NCBI RefSeq assembly: GCF_021184025.1
Contig: NZ_CP036537.1
Coordinates: 3,906,001 to 3,970,000, forward strand
Reading direction: 5' to 3'
Length of the DNA: 64,000 bases
Source of the DNA: Rhodopseudomonas boonkerdii
GTDB taxonomy: Bacteria > Pseudomonadota > Alphaproteobacteria > Rhizobiales > Xanthobacteraceae
The notes under the pieces are model-generated. The model saw nothing but the letters and a program-made list of their open reading frames with translations, was not told the DNA's origin and did not search any database. The translations under genes and the position numbers were made by a program. This document shows, one piece after another, positions 57,781 through 64,000 of this stretch; position 1 is the stretch's first letter, and every line of letters begins with the position of its first letter.

Positions 57781-57820
57781 TGTCATTCCGGGGCGCGCAA
57801 TTGCGCGAATCCGGAATGAC
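57781..57820. repeat. TCATTCCGG...CCGGAATGA palindrome
   Basis: Outer arms TCATTCCGG and CCGGAATGA enclose a perfect CGCGCAATTGCGCG palindrome (57794-57807). It lies after the alkB gene end and upstream of the binding-protein gene. Confidence 0.8.
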
Positions 57821-57835
57821 GAATGTAGCTGCCAT

Positions 57836-58486
57836 TCATCTCGTCTTACGGAATGTGAGATTGATGCGCTGGGCGCCCATCACGGGATGCTCGCCCTCCG
57901 GCAGCGGCGCGACGCCGTGATAGGCCAGGCGCGACGCACCGCCCCAGACGACAACATCGCCATGGGTCAGACGATAGCGTTTCTGCGGCGCGTGACGCGT
58001 GAAGCCACCGAACAGGAATGTCGCCGGCAAGCCGAGCGAGACCGACACGATGGGCGCACCGAGATCGAGCTCGTCCTTGTCTTGATGCAGGGACATTTTT
58101 GCGCCGGGCTTATAGCGATTGATAAGGCACGCATCGGGCGCAAAATTCTCATAACCGCCTTCCGCTGCCGCCCGCGCGGCGACACTACGCAACGATGGCG
58201 GCATCTCCGGCCAGTTCCGGCCGCTGTCGGGATCGACGGGATCATAGCGATAACCTCGCGCGTCCGACACCCAGCCGACGCGGCCGCAATTGGTCATTGC
58301 CACCGACATCGTATGGCCGCCCGGCGTGACCAGATGGCGGAACGGTGCCGCCTTGATGATGGTGCGGAGGTCGACGAGCAGCGCCTGCTCGTCATCGCCG
58401 ACGCAACCACGCAACAACACAGCACCTTCGCCGAGTTGCTCGCGCGCGGGCTGGGCATCGGTCGTTGTCGCGAACAGGTCGGTCAT
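57836..58486 (-). CDS. alkB: DNA repair dioxygenase AlkB
   Basis: A 216-residue Fe(II)/2-oxoglutarate dioxygenase that removes alkyl groups from N1-methyladenine and N3-methylcytosine. The iron ligands are H134-x-D136 (SLHQDKDELD) and H190 (AYHGVAPL); R207 and R213 in RINLTFR bind 2OG. These are three residues off E. coli AlkB numbering throughout, so it is a close-length ortholog. It lies four bases after another 2OG oxygenase gene and is cotranscribed with it. Confidence 0.96.
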   Translation of the reverse strand: MTDLFATTTDAQPAREQLGEGAVLLRGCVGDDEQALLVDLRTIIKAAPFRHLVTPGGHTMSVAMTNCGRVGWVSDARGYRYDPVDPDSGRNWPEMPPSLRSVAARAAAEGGYENFAPDACLINRYKPGAKMSLHQDKDELDLGAPIVSVSLGLPATFLFGGFTRHAPQKRYRLTHGDVVVWGGASRLAYHGVAPLPEGEHPVMGAQRINLTFRKTR

Positions 58487-58490
58487 TCAC

Positions 58491-59231
58491 TCACTTTGCA
58501 TCGTGGAAGATCACGCCCAGCGTATGGCGCCGGCCCGTCTTAACACGGCTGACGCCGTGGCGCAGGTTAACACGGTAGCTGCCGCGCGTGCCCTGGACCG
58601 GGCGGTGATGCACGGCAAACACGACGGCATCTCCCTGTTTGAGCGAAACCACCTCCGCGCGCGATTGCATGCGCGGGCGCTGTTCGGTGAGCACGAATTC
58701 TCCGCCCGTAAAATCTTCGCCGGGCTGCGACAGCAGGATCGCCACCTGCAGCGGGAAGACGTGCTCGCCATAGAGATCCTGATGCAGGCAATTGTAGTCG
58801 CCGGGGTCATATTGCAGCAATAGCGGCGTCGGCCGGGTCTGGCCGGCCTCGTGGCAACGCCTGAGAAAGGCAAATTGATCGTCAGGGAAACGCACATCGA
58901 TGCCCATGGCCGCGTTCCAGCGATTGGCGATGGCGCTGAGCGGGCCATAGAGCGCGGGACGCAGCGCCGCGATGGGATCGGGCAGCGGATAGTTGAAGTA
59001 TTTATACTCGCCGCGGCCGAAACCATGGCGGGCCATCACGATGCGGCTGCGGAAGCGTGCGTCATCGCGATAGAGCGCTGACAGCGCGCAGCATTCCTCC
59101 GATGTGAGGAGCTTGTCGAAGACAGCGCAGCCCTGGGCATCGAGATCGTCGCCGATGCGCTGCCAGTCGATCGTATCGAGGCGCGTGTCTTCCGAGGGCG
59201 AAGAGCGTTTAGCGAGAGTCGCAGGTGGCAT
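58491..59231 (-). CDS. 2OG-Fe(II) oxygenase (prolyl 4-hydroxylase-like)
   Basis: A 246-residue protein with the jelly-roll oxygenase motif: H150-x-D152 (NCLHQDLYGE), H225 (NLRHGVSRV) and an Arg at about 235 (GRRHTLGVIF) for 2OG. This type is often found next to alkB or ada in alphaproteobacteria and is annotated as an alkylation response protein, but its substrate is not known to me. The ATG at 59231 directly follows an unusual inverted repeat. First gene of the pair with alkB. Confidence 0.88.
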   Translation of the reverse strand: MPPATLAKRSSPSEDTRLDTIDWQRIGDDLDAQGCAVFDKLLTSEECCALSALYRDDARFRSRIVMARHGFGRGEYKYFNYPLPDPIAALRPALYGPLSAIANRWNAAMGIDVRFPDDQFAFLRRCHEAGQTRPTPLLLQYDPGDYNCLHQDLYGEHVFPLQVAILLSQPGEDFTGGEFVLTEQRPRMQSRAEVVSLKQGDAVVFAVHHRPVQGTRGSYRVNLRHGVSRVKTGRRHTLGVIFHDAK

Positions 59232-59284
59232 GATGCAGCCGCTCCGTTAGGCGTGCCGATCATCGGCAGCATATCCGGCTGCAT
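59232..59284 (-). promoter_or_regulatory. structured leader directly before the 2OG oxygenase start
   Basis: ATGCAGCCG (59233-59241) and CGGCTGCAT (59276-59284) are perfect 9-base inverted arms 34 bases apart, with GCCGAT-C-ATCGGC (59255-59267) nested inside. As mRNA the outer stem would end one base before the start codon and cover the space between GGAG and ATG, so it could hide the ribosome binding site. Confidence 0.5.
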
Positions 59285-59329
59285 TGTGAAGCGGATGGCG
59301 AGGACTGAACCACCCGATTTCCGGCCCCC

Positions 59330-59365
59330 TTAACCTCTCCCCGCCCTTTTGCGGGAAGAGGTTAA
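59330..59365. terminator. CCTCTCCCCGC-type hairpin, copy 2
   Basis: TTAACCTCTCCCCGC pairs with GCGGGAAGAGGTTAA (one base unpaired). It lies six bases after the DUF2848 stop and so probably ends that minus-strand transcript. It resembles the hairpin at 56435-56461. Confidence 0.65.
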
Positions 59366-59370
59366 GAACC

Positions 59371-60057
59371 TCAGCCCACCACCGGCAGGGTCTTGATGTC
59401 ATACCCATGGCTGATCTTGCGCTTCAGCACGGGGTCTTCGATCTCGTAGTCGAAGCGATCGGCGGGACGGATGCCGCCCTTGGCTGCAAAGGTGCCGCCA
59501 AACATGGCGGTGCCGTCCGGCAGCTTGTCGGCATCAAAACCCTTCTTGATGAGTTCGGCAACCGGCAGCATGCCGCTGAGCTTGCCCTCCTGATACAGCA
59601 CCTTCTCGCCCTTGATGGTGGCCCAGGAGCGCAGGATAATCTCGTCCCAGTGCGGCAATACCTCCTCGAGCGCCCACACCACCGGCGCGATCGGCTTGTC
59701 GCACATCTGCTTCGACACGGTGATGTTGTAGGTCTCGACCTGCCGGTCGGTATGATCGGAGCCAACGCCGACATAGGTCTTGCCGCCGGAAGCGATCAGG
59801 CAGAACTCTACCTCGCCCGACGAATTCACATCGGTGCATTCGATCATGCCGTCAGTGGTGAAGCGACGTGCCGAACAACGATAATAGATCGGCGTCGTCG
59901 CCGGCGGGGCAATGCCGAGTTCCTGCAGTTCCTTGATGTGATGATCGCGCGCGACCGGATCTCGGCCGGTCCAGCCGGCGATGACGCCCTGGGTCAGCGT
60001 GACGTTGAGCGGGGTGCTCTTGCCGGCGGCGTCGAGCGTGAGGGAGAGAGTGGTCAT
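59371..60057 (-). CDS. DUF2848 domain-containing protein
   Basis: About 228 residues from ATG 60057, preceded by GAAGGACGACAC; the frame is open further upstream but that part is repeat sequence. Typical text: TGRDPVARDHHIKELQELGI and YVGVGSDHTDRQVETYNITV. DUF2848 proteins have a fumarylacetoacetase-like fold and are often found beside amidases, as here. The activity is unknown. Confidence 0.85.
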   Translation of the reverse strand: MTTLSLTLDAAGKSTPLNVTLTQGVIAGWTGRDPVARDHHIKELQELGIAPPATTPIYYRCSARRFTTDGMIECTDVNSSGEVEFCLIASGGKTYVGVGSDHTDRQVETYNITVSKQMCDKPIAPVVWALEEVLPHWDEIILRSWATIKGEKVLYQEGKLSGMLPVAELIKKGFDADKLPDGTAMFGGTFAAKGGIRPADRFDYEIEDPVLKRKISHGYDIKTLPVVG

Positions 60058-60092
60058 GTGTCGTCCTTCGTTAAAGTCTGAATTCTCTCCGT

Positions 60093-60199
60093 CCCTCATG
60101 GTGAGGAGGCGCCACTTCGGCGCCGTCTCGAACCATGAGTTGACGGCGCTCCGCTGCCATCCTTCGAGACGCCGCGCTTTGCGCGGCTCCTCAGGATGA
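60093..60199. repeat. CCCTCATGGTGAGGAG-type repeat, copy 4
   Basis: It starts CCCTCATGGTGAGGAGGCGC and ends GGCTCCTCAGGATGAG, with GTCTCGAACCATGAG and CCATCCTTCGAGACG inside. Same orientation as copy 2. It lies between the amidase and DUF2848 genes in what is otherwise one transcription unit. Confidence 0.85.
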
Positions 60200-60208
60200 G
60201 AGACGGAG

Positions 60209-61555
60209 TTAGCCGCGCACGGCCTTTTCCACTCCGGCGGCGAGTTCGAAGATGCGGCGGTCGCTGCCACCGGCAGCGGCCAGCATCAGGCCGACAGGGG
60301 CTTCGTCCTTGCGCGAGATCGGCAGCGAGATGGCGCAGCCGTCGATCATGTTGATCAGCGTGCAGTTGCGCAGCGCCATCAGGTTCTTCTTGGCGAACAC
60401 CTTGTCGTCGTCCATCTCGGCGATGGTCGGCGGCGCGATCGGACAGGTCGGCATCACCAGCGCGTCGTAAGGCGCGATGGTCGCCTCGGTGCGCGCGATC
60501 AGCGAACGGCGCATCGGCAGGAGGTCGATGTAATCGGCCGCGTTCTGTGTCTCACCGCGCGCGATGCGCACGGAGACGCGGGGATCGTAGACATCGCCCT
60601 TGGCGGCCAGTAGCTCGCGATGCCAGGCATAGCTCTCCGCTGCGGTGAAGCCGCCCTTGCTGCTCATCAGAGGGATGTCGTTGAAGGACGACACCTCGAT
60701 GCGCTCGATCAGCGCGCCCTTCTCGGTGAGCAGCTTGATCGTGCGCTCGAAGATTTCCGAAACGACGGAATCAAGTTCGTCCATCGCGATCGTGGTCGGC
60801 ACCGCAAGGCGCATGCCCTTGATGGCGCGGGGCGTGAGTTCAAACTCCGGCTCGCCGGCGAGCACGGCATCCATTGCCGCGCAGCAGGCAACGCTGCGGG
60901 CCAGCGGGCCGATGCTGTCGAGAGTGAAGGACAGCGGCACGGCACCATCGAGCGGCACGCGGCGCTGGGTCGGCTTGTAGCCGACGATGCCGTTGAAGGC
61001 CGCCGGGATGCGGCAAGAGCCGCCGGTATCGGTGCCGAGCGCCGCATGGGCCATGCCGTCGAGAACCGAAACGCCGGCGCCCGAGGACGAACCGCCCGGC
61101 ACATGGCCGACCTCACGCTTCCAGGCGCCTTTCGGCGTGCCGTAATGCGGATTGGTGCCGATGCCCGAATAGGCGAATTCGACCATATTGGTACGGCCGA
61201 TCAGGATGAAACCGGCAGCGCGCAAGCGGGCGACGGCGGGCGCATCGGCCACGGCCGGCGCGCTGTCATCGAGCGCACGCGAACCGGCGCGAGTGACCTG
61301 CCCCTTGATGTCGAACAGATCCTTGATGGAAACCGGAATGCCGGCGAAGCGCGAAGGCGCGGCACCCACCTTACGCAACGCATCCATGGCGTCAGCGGCA
61401 GCCAGCGCGGCATCCTTGTCCACATGCAGATAGACCCGCTGCCCCTCGCCGTTCGGATCGGCGATTTTGGCGAGGCAGTCCTCGACCAGTTTGCGGGAGG
61501 TGGTACGGCCGGCGGCGAGATCGGCGGCGAGGCTGGCGAGAGTCGGTGCAGACAT
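60209..61555 (-). CDS. amidase (amidase signature family)
   Basis: About 448 residues from ATG 61555, with AAGGAA upstream. The Ser-cis-Ser-Lys triad is visible: K78 (SIKDLFD), Ser in GGSSSG (156-158) and nucleophile S180 (TDTGGSCRIP). It hydrolyses an amide to acid and ammonia. Together with the DUF2848 protein next to it, it may act on a cyclic or acylated amide; the substrate is unknown. Confidence 0.92.
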   Translation of the reverse strand: MSAPTLASLAADLAAGRTTSRKLVEDCLAKIADPNGEGQRVYLHVDKDAALAAADAMDALRKVGAAPSRFAGIPVSIKDLFDIKGQVTRAGSRALDDSAPAVADAPAVARLRAAGFILIGRTNMVEFAYSGIGTNPHYGTPKGAWKREVGHVPGGSSSGAGVSVLDGMAHAALGTDTGGSCRIPAAFNGIVGYKPTQRRVPLDGAVPLSFTLDSIGPLARSVACCAAMDAVLAGEPEFELTPRAIKGMRLAVPTTIAMDELDSVVSEIFERTIKLLTEKGALIERIEVSSFNDIPLMSSKGGFTAAESYAWHRELLAAKGDVYDPRVSVRIARGETQNAADYIDLLPMRRSLIARTEATIAPYDALVMPTCPIAPPTIAEMDDDKVFAKKNLMALRNCTLINMIDGCAISLPISRKDEAPVGLMLAAAGGSDRRIFELAAGVEKAVRG

Positions 61556-61592
61556 GGTCACAGGTTCCTTGTCGGGCCGTGACCGGATGCGT

Positions 61593-61925
61593 TCACGGCG
61601 CCTCGTCGGTATCGCCGATACAGCCCGTAATTTCCAGATCGAGCAGCGCGGAGCTGAGCGACTTGCCATGCGCGTCGAGCGCCAGGGATCGCGTAACGCC
61701 GCCGCCAAGTGCCTGATCCATCACGAAATTCAGTGCGGAAATATTGGGCAGTTCATAGCGGACCACCTCGCCCCGAACGATGTCCTTGAACAGGCCACGC
61801 ACGCGCTCGGCGGTCACCTGCGATAATAGCAACGGAAAAAGCTTTGCGTCAAAGGCAATTACCGAGATGTTGGAAATGTTGCCTTTGTCCCCCGTGCGGG
61901 AATGGGCGATGTCGCGCAGCTTCAT
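61593..61925 (-). CDS. AtuA C-terminal-like small protein
   Basis: A 110-residue protein starting MKLRDIAHSRTGDKGNISNI, the conserved start of the small domain that in some organisms is fused to the AtuA C-terminus. It begins one base after the end of the AtuA gene, so the two polypeptides are made together and probably form a complex. The true start (61925) is set by this homology. Confidence 0.85.
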   Translation of the reverse strand: MKLRDIAHSRTGDKGNISNISVIAFDAKLFPLLLSQVTAERVRGLFKDIVRGEVVRYELPNISALNFVMDQALGGGVTRSLALDAHGKSLSSALLDLEITGCIGDTDEAP

Positions 61926-61926
61926 C

Positions 61927-63264
61927 TCAGGCCTCCACGAAACGGACAGACGGCTTTGCCTGCGCGCGTGGCAACAGAACCGAAGCGACGGCGACCACTT
62001 CACGCGCCGACTTGGTGGCGCCGCCACCGCCGGCTGGGCCGTTGGTATAAAGCGTCTCGACCTCGTTGCCGATGCGAACGGCTTCGCGCAGCGAGTCGGT
62101 GCGCCCCGTGACACGGACGCGAACCTCATAGGGTTCGGAGCGCGCACCAAGGGATTCGCCATGGAGGGAATCGACACCGATCAGATCGAAGCGCATCTCG
62201 GATGTCGCCACACCAGTGAGTTTCAGGCGCTCGCGCACGATATCGAGCGCCAGACGGCCACGCGCGACGGCGTTCGGGCCAGCATAGGAGATCTGGCCTT
62301 CGCCGATATAACTGTCAAGGTAACCGACCGAGACCTTGAGCGTATCCGGACGCGGCGTGCCCTGCCCGCCGGTGACGCGGACGCGATCCTTGCCGATCTC
62401 CTCGATACGGACCTGGGAGAAATCTGCGATGACATCGGGCTGCAGATAACGTTTGGGATCGTGCACCTCATAGAGCAATTGCTCCTTGCAGGTGCGCGCA
62501 GAGACTTCACCGCCGGAGCCATCGACCTTGGTGACCACCAGCGTGCCATCCTCGCTGACCTCGCCGATGGGGAAGCCGAGCCGCGCCAGACCTTCCACAT
62601 CCTTGAAGCCGGGGTCGGCGAAGTACCCGCCAGTGATCTGGCCCGCACATTCGAGCAGATGGCCGACAACGATGCCCTGGCCGAGCAGATTCCAGTCGGA
62701 CATCGACCAGCCGAAGGCATGGATCATAGGGGCAAGAAACAGTGCGGGATCAGAGGCGCGGCCGGTGATCACGACGTCGGCACCGCCCGTGAGCGCCGCA
62801 GCCATCGGCTCGGCACCGAGATAGGCGTTGGCGGAGAGAACCTTGTTGCCGAGGCCGCGCATGGTGCTGTCGAATTCAAGCACCGGCAGATCGCTGTCCT
62901 TGCAGGCATCGAGGACGTCGTCACCCACGATGGCGGCAATCTTCAGTTTCGGCAGACTCATCGCCTTGGCGATCTCCGCCGTCTTGCGCGCCGCAGCTTC
63001 GGGATTGGCCGCGCCCATATTGGTCACGATCTTGATGCCTTTCGCCGCACAGATCGGCAGCACCGCGCGCAAGCGTTCTTCAAGCAACGGATCGAAACCG
63101 CTGTCAGGATTCTTCATCCGCGCCTGCTGCGCCAACGCCACCGTACGCTCGCCCAGGCATTCGAACACGAGATACTGGATGTCGCCCTTCTCGGCGAGCT
63201 CGACCGCGGGCTCGATGCGATCGCCGGAATAGCCGGCGCCGGAGCCGATCCTGATGCTGCGCAA
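61927..63264 (-). CDS. AtuA family protein (DUF1446, acyclic terpene utilization)
   Basis: About 445 residues. The TTG at 63264 is preferred because GGCGAGG lies just upstream and the family text IRIGSGAGYSGDRIEPAVEL starts there; ATG 63306 would add 14 residues. Other conserved blocks: KIVTNMGAANPEAAARKTAE, VVITGRASDPALFLAPMIHA and GHLLECAGQITGGYFADPG. AtuA is needed for citronellol/geraniol use in Pseudomonas, but its reaction is not known, and many members lie in other acyl-CoA gene clusters. Here it is divergent from a DUF35/thiolase pair. Confidence 0.9.
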   Translation of the reverse strand: MRSIRIGSGAGYSGDRIEPAVELAEKGDIQYLVFECLGERTVALAQQARMKNPDSGFDPLLEERLRAVLPICAAKGIKIVTNMGAANPEAAARKTAEIAKAMSLPKLKIAAIVGDDVLDACKDSDLPVLEFDSTMRGLGNKVLSANAYLGAEPMAAALTGGADVVITGRASDPALFLAPMIHAFGWSMSDWNLLGQGIVVGHLLECAGQITGGYFADPGFKDVEGLARLGFPIGEVSEDGTLVVTKVDGSGGEVSARTCKEQLLYEVHDPKRYLQPDVIADFSQVRIEEIGKDRVRVTGGQGTPRPDTLKVSVGYLDSYIGEGQISYAGPNAVARGRLALDIVRERLKLTGVATSEMRFDLIGVDSLHGESLGARSEPYEVRVRVTGRTDSLREAVRIGNEVETLYTNGPAGGGGATKSAREVVAVASVLLPRAQAKPSVRFVEA

Positions 63265-63483
63265 TGGAGCCTCGCCTGTTCGTTTCCCGGTATTCCGCCA
63301 CAACATTCCCGACGGGGTTGCGGCCTTCGACTGCAGTCAGACCATCCCACCAGATTGGTGTCAAATGTGGTCCGCGATGACAGGATATGGCTATGCAACG
63401 CGCGCGCTGGACCTCTCCCTGCCAAATGTGGAATGTCCTGCGCGACAACGAACCGGGACCATCCCGGCACTGGGAGAAAACAG

Positions 63484-63897
63484 ATGGCCGAACCCGCACG
63501 GGCCCGCCCGAAACCTACACCCGAAACCCAGCATTACTGGGACGGCGCCAAGGCGGGCGAACTGCGCCTGCAACGCTGCGATGACTGTTCGCATGTGTAT
63601 TTCCCGCCGCGCCCGTTCTGCTCGAAATGCGCCTCGCGGAATGTTTCGGTGTTCAAGGCATCCGGCAAGGGCTTCCTCTACAGCTATGTCATTAATCATC
63701 GCCCGGCCGCTCCAGGCTTCACGCCACCTTACGCCATTGCGGTTGTCGAACTTGATGAGGGCCCGCGGATGATGAGCAACATCATTGATTGTCCGCAGAC
63801 CCCCGAAGCACTCGAGTTGGACATGAAGCTCGAGGTCGCGTTCCAAAAGGTGGACGACAATCTCACCCTCCCCGTGTTCCGACCAGCGAAGGGCTGA
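63484..63897 (+). CDS. Zn-ribbon/OB-fold (DUF35) acyl-CoA-associated protein
   Basis: A 137-residue protein. The zinc ribbon is CDDCSHVYFPPRPFCSKC, four cysteines, followed by an OB fold (KGFLYSYVINHRPAAPGFTP). ATG 63484 has GGGAG upstream. These proteins form complexes with thiolase-like or hydratase partners and bind acyl-CoA; the next gene is such a thiolase, five bases away. Confidence 0.9.
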   Translation: MAEPARARPKPTPETQHYWDGAKAGELRLQRCDDCSHVYFPPRPFCSKCASRNVSVFKASGKGFLYSYVINHRPAAPGFTPPYAIAVVELDEGPRMMSNIIDCPQTPEALELDMKLEVAFQKVDDNLTLPVFRPAKG

Positions 63898-63901
63898 GAT
63901 C

Positions 63902-64000
63902 ATGCGCAGAAACGCAGTCGCCGTTGTCGGCGCGGCCGAGACCACTGAACTCGGCGTCATTCCCAATATGTCGCAGATCCAGCTCCACGCGGATGCGGCA
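63902..64000 (+). CDS. thiolase family protein (partial, N-terminus only)
   Basis: Only the first 33 codons are in the window (MRRNAVAVVGAAETTELGVI...). The start VAVVGAAETTELG is typical of thiolase/lipid-transfer-type acetyl-CoA acetyltransferases that pair with DUF35 proteins. The catalytic part lies beyond the window. Confidence 0.75.
   Translation, partial: MRRNAVAVVGAAETTELGVIPNMSQIQLHADAA

Noticed and set aside
61780..63483. Open frame extending upstream of the DUF35 gene to about 61780
   Set aside because: It runs antisense through the AtuA gene; the real start at 63484 has a ribosome binding site and family homology.

Overview
The window looks like a chromosomal segment of a high-GC alphaproteobacterium in the Rhizobiales, most likely the Nitrobacteraceae (Bradyrhizobium/Rhodopseudomonas/Afipia group). 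The basis is the MucR/Ros regulator, DUF5330, DUF6456 and DUF2267 proteins next to sufE, the many solute-binding-protein transporters, and dense intergenic palindromic repeats of the type I remember from that group. The genus cannot be fixed by reading. No rRNA, tRNA, CRISPR array, transposase or phage gene was seen.

Layout. 1-5 kb: a truncated PAS histidine kinase, DUF5330, sufE, a DUF6456 protein, a MucR-type regulator and a membrane-anchored hypothetical. 5-15 kb: a GT39-like membrane glycosyltransferase, a class A beta-lactamase, an EamA transporter divergent from a MocR regulator, a class II aldolase-like protein, an M20 peptidase and a HerA-like ATPase. 15-17.5 kb: small DUF proteins and the folate genes folP-folB-folK. 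17.7-25 kb: a tightly packed methylmalonyl-CoA mutase operon, mutA - GFA - TM protein - scpA/mutB - MNT - HEPN - DUF3298 - meaB, in which a toxin-antitoxin-like pair and unrelated small genes sit among the mutase genes. 25-27.5 kb: pyroglutamyl peptidase, a Bcr/CflA MFS exporter and a small hypothetical. 27.5-28.3 kb: a gene-free, strongly structured repeat-like region. 28.3-34.8 kb: a CzcCBA-type divalent metal efflux operon.

35-42 kb holds an apparent N-heterocycle uptake and degradation module: a Bug-type binding protein, a PuuE-like deacetylase, a NicC-like FAD monooxygenase, a divergent NMT1-type ABC transporter and a MarR regulator. 43-56.4 kb is a homoprotocatechuate (4-hydroxyphenylacetate) region. 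It has an HpaI-type aldolase, an Ldh-family dehydrogenase, a livJ-H-MG-F transporter with a permease-ATPase fusion, HpaR, and hpaF-E-D-G followed by a TPP-dependent decarboxylase-like enzyme. The hydroxylase HpaBC and hydratase HpaH are not in the window. 56.4-64 kb: another binding protein, an alkB plus 2OG-oxygenase pair, and a DUF2848 - amidase - AtuA group divergent from a DUF35/thiolase pair.

Several families of palindromic repeats occupy the gene ends. In two cases the repeat itself supplies the last codons and the stop codon of a real gene (czcA and hpaE). The most unusual non-coding object is the multi-branched inverted-repeat structure around 27750-27865.
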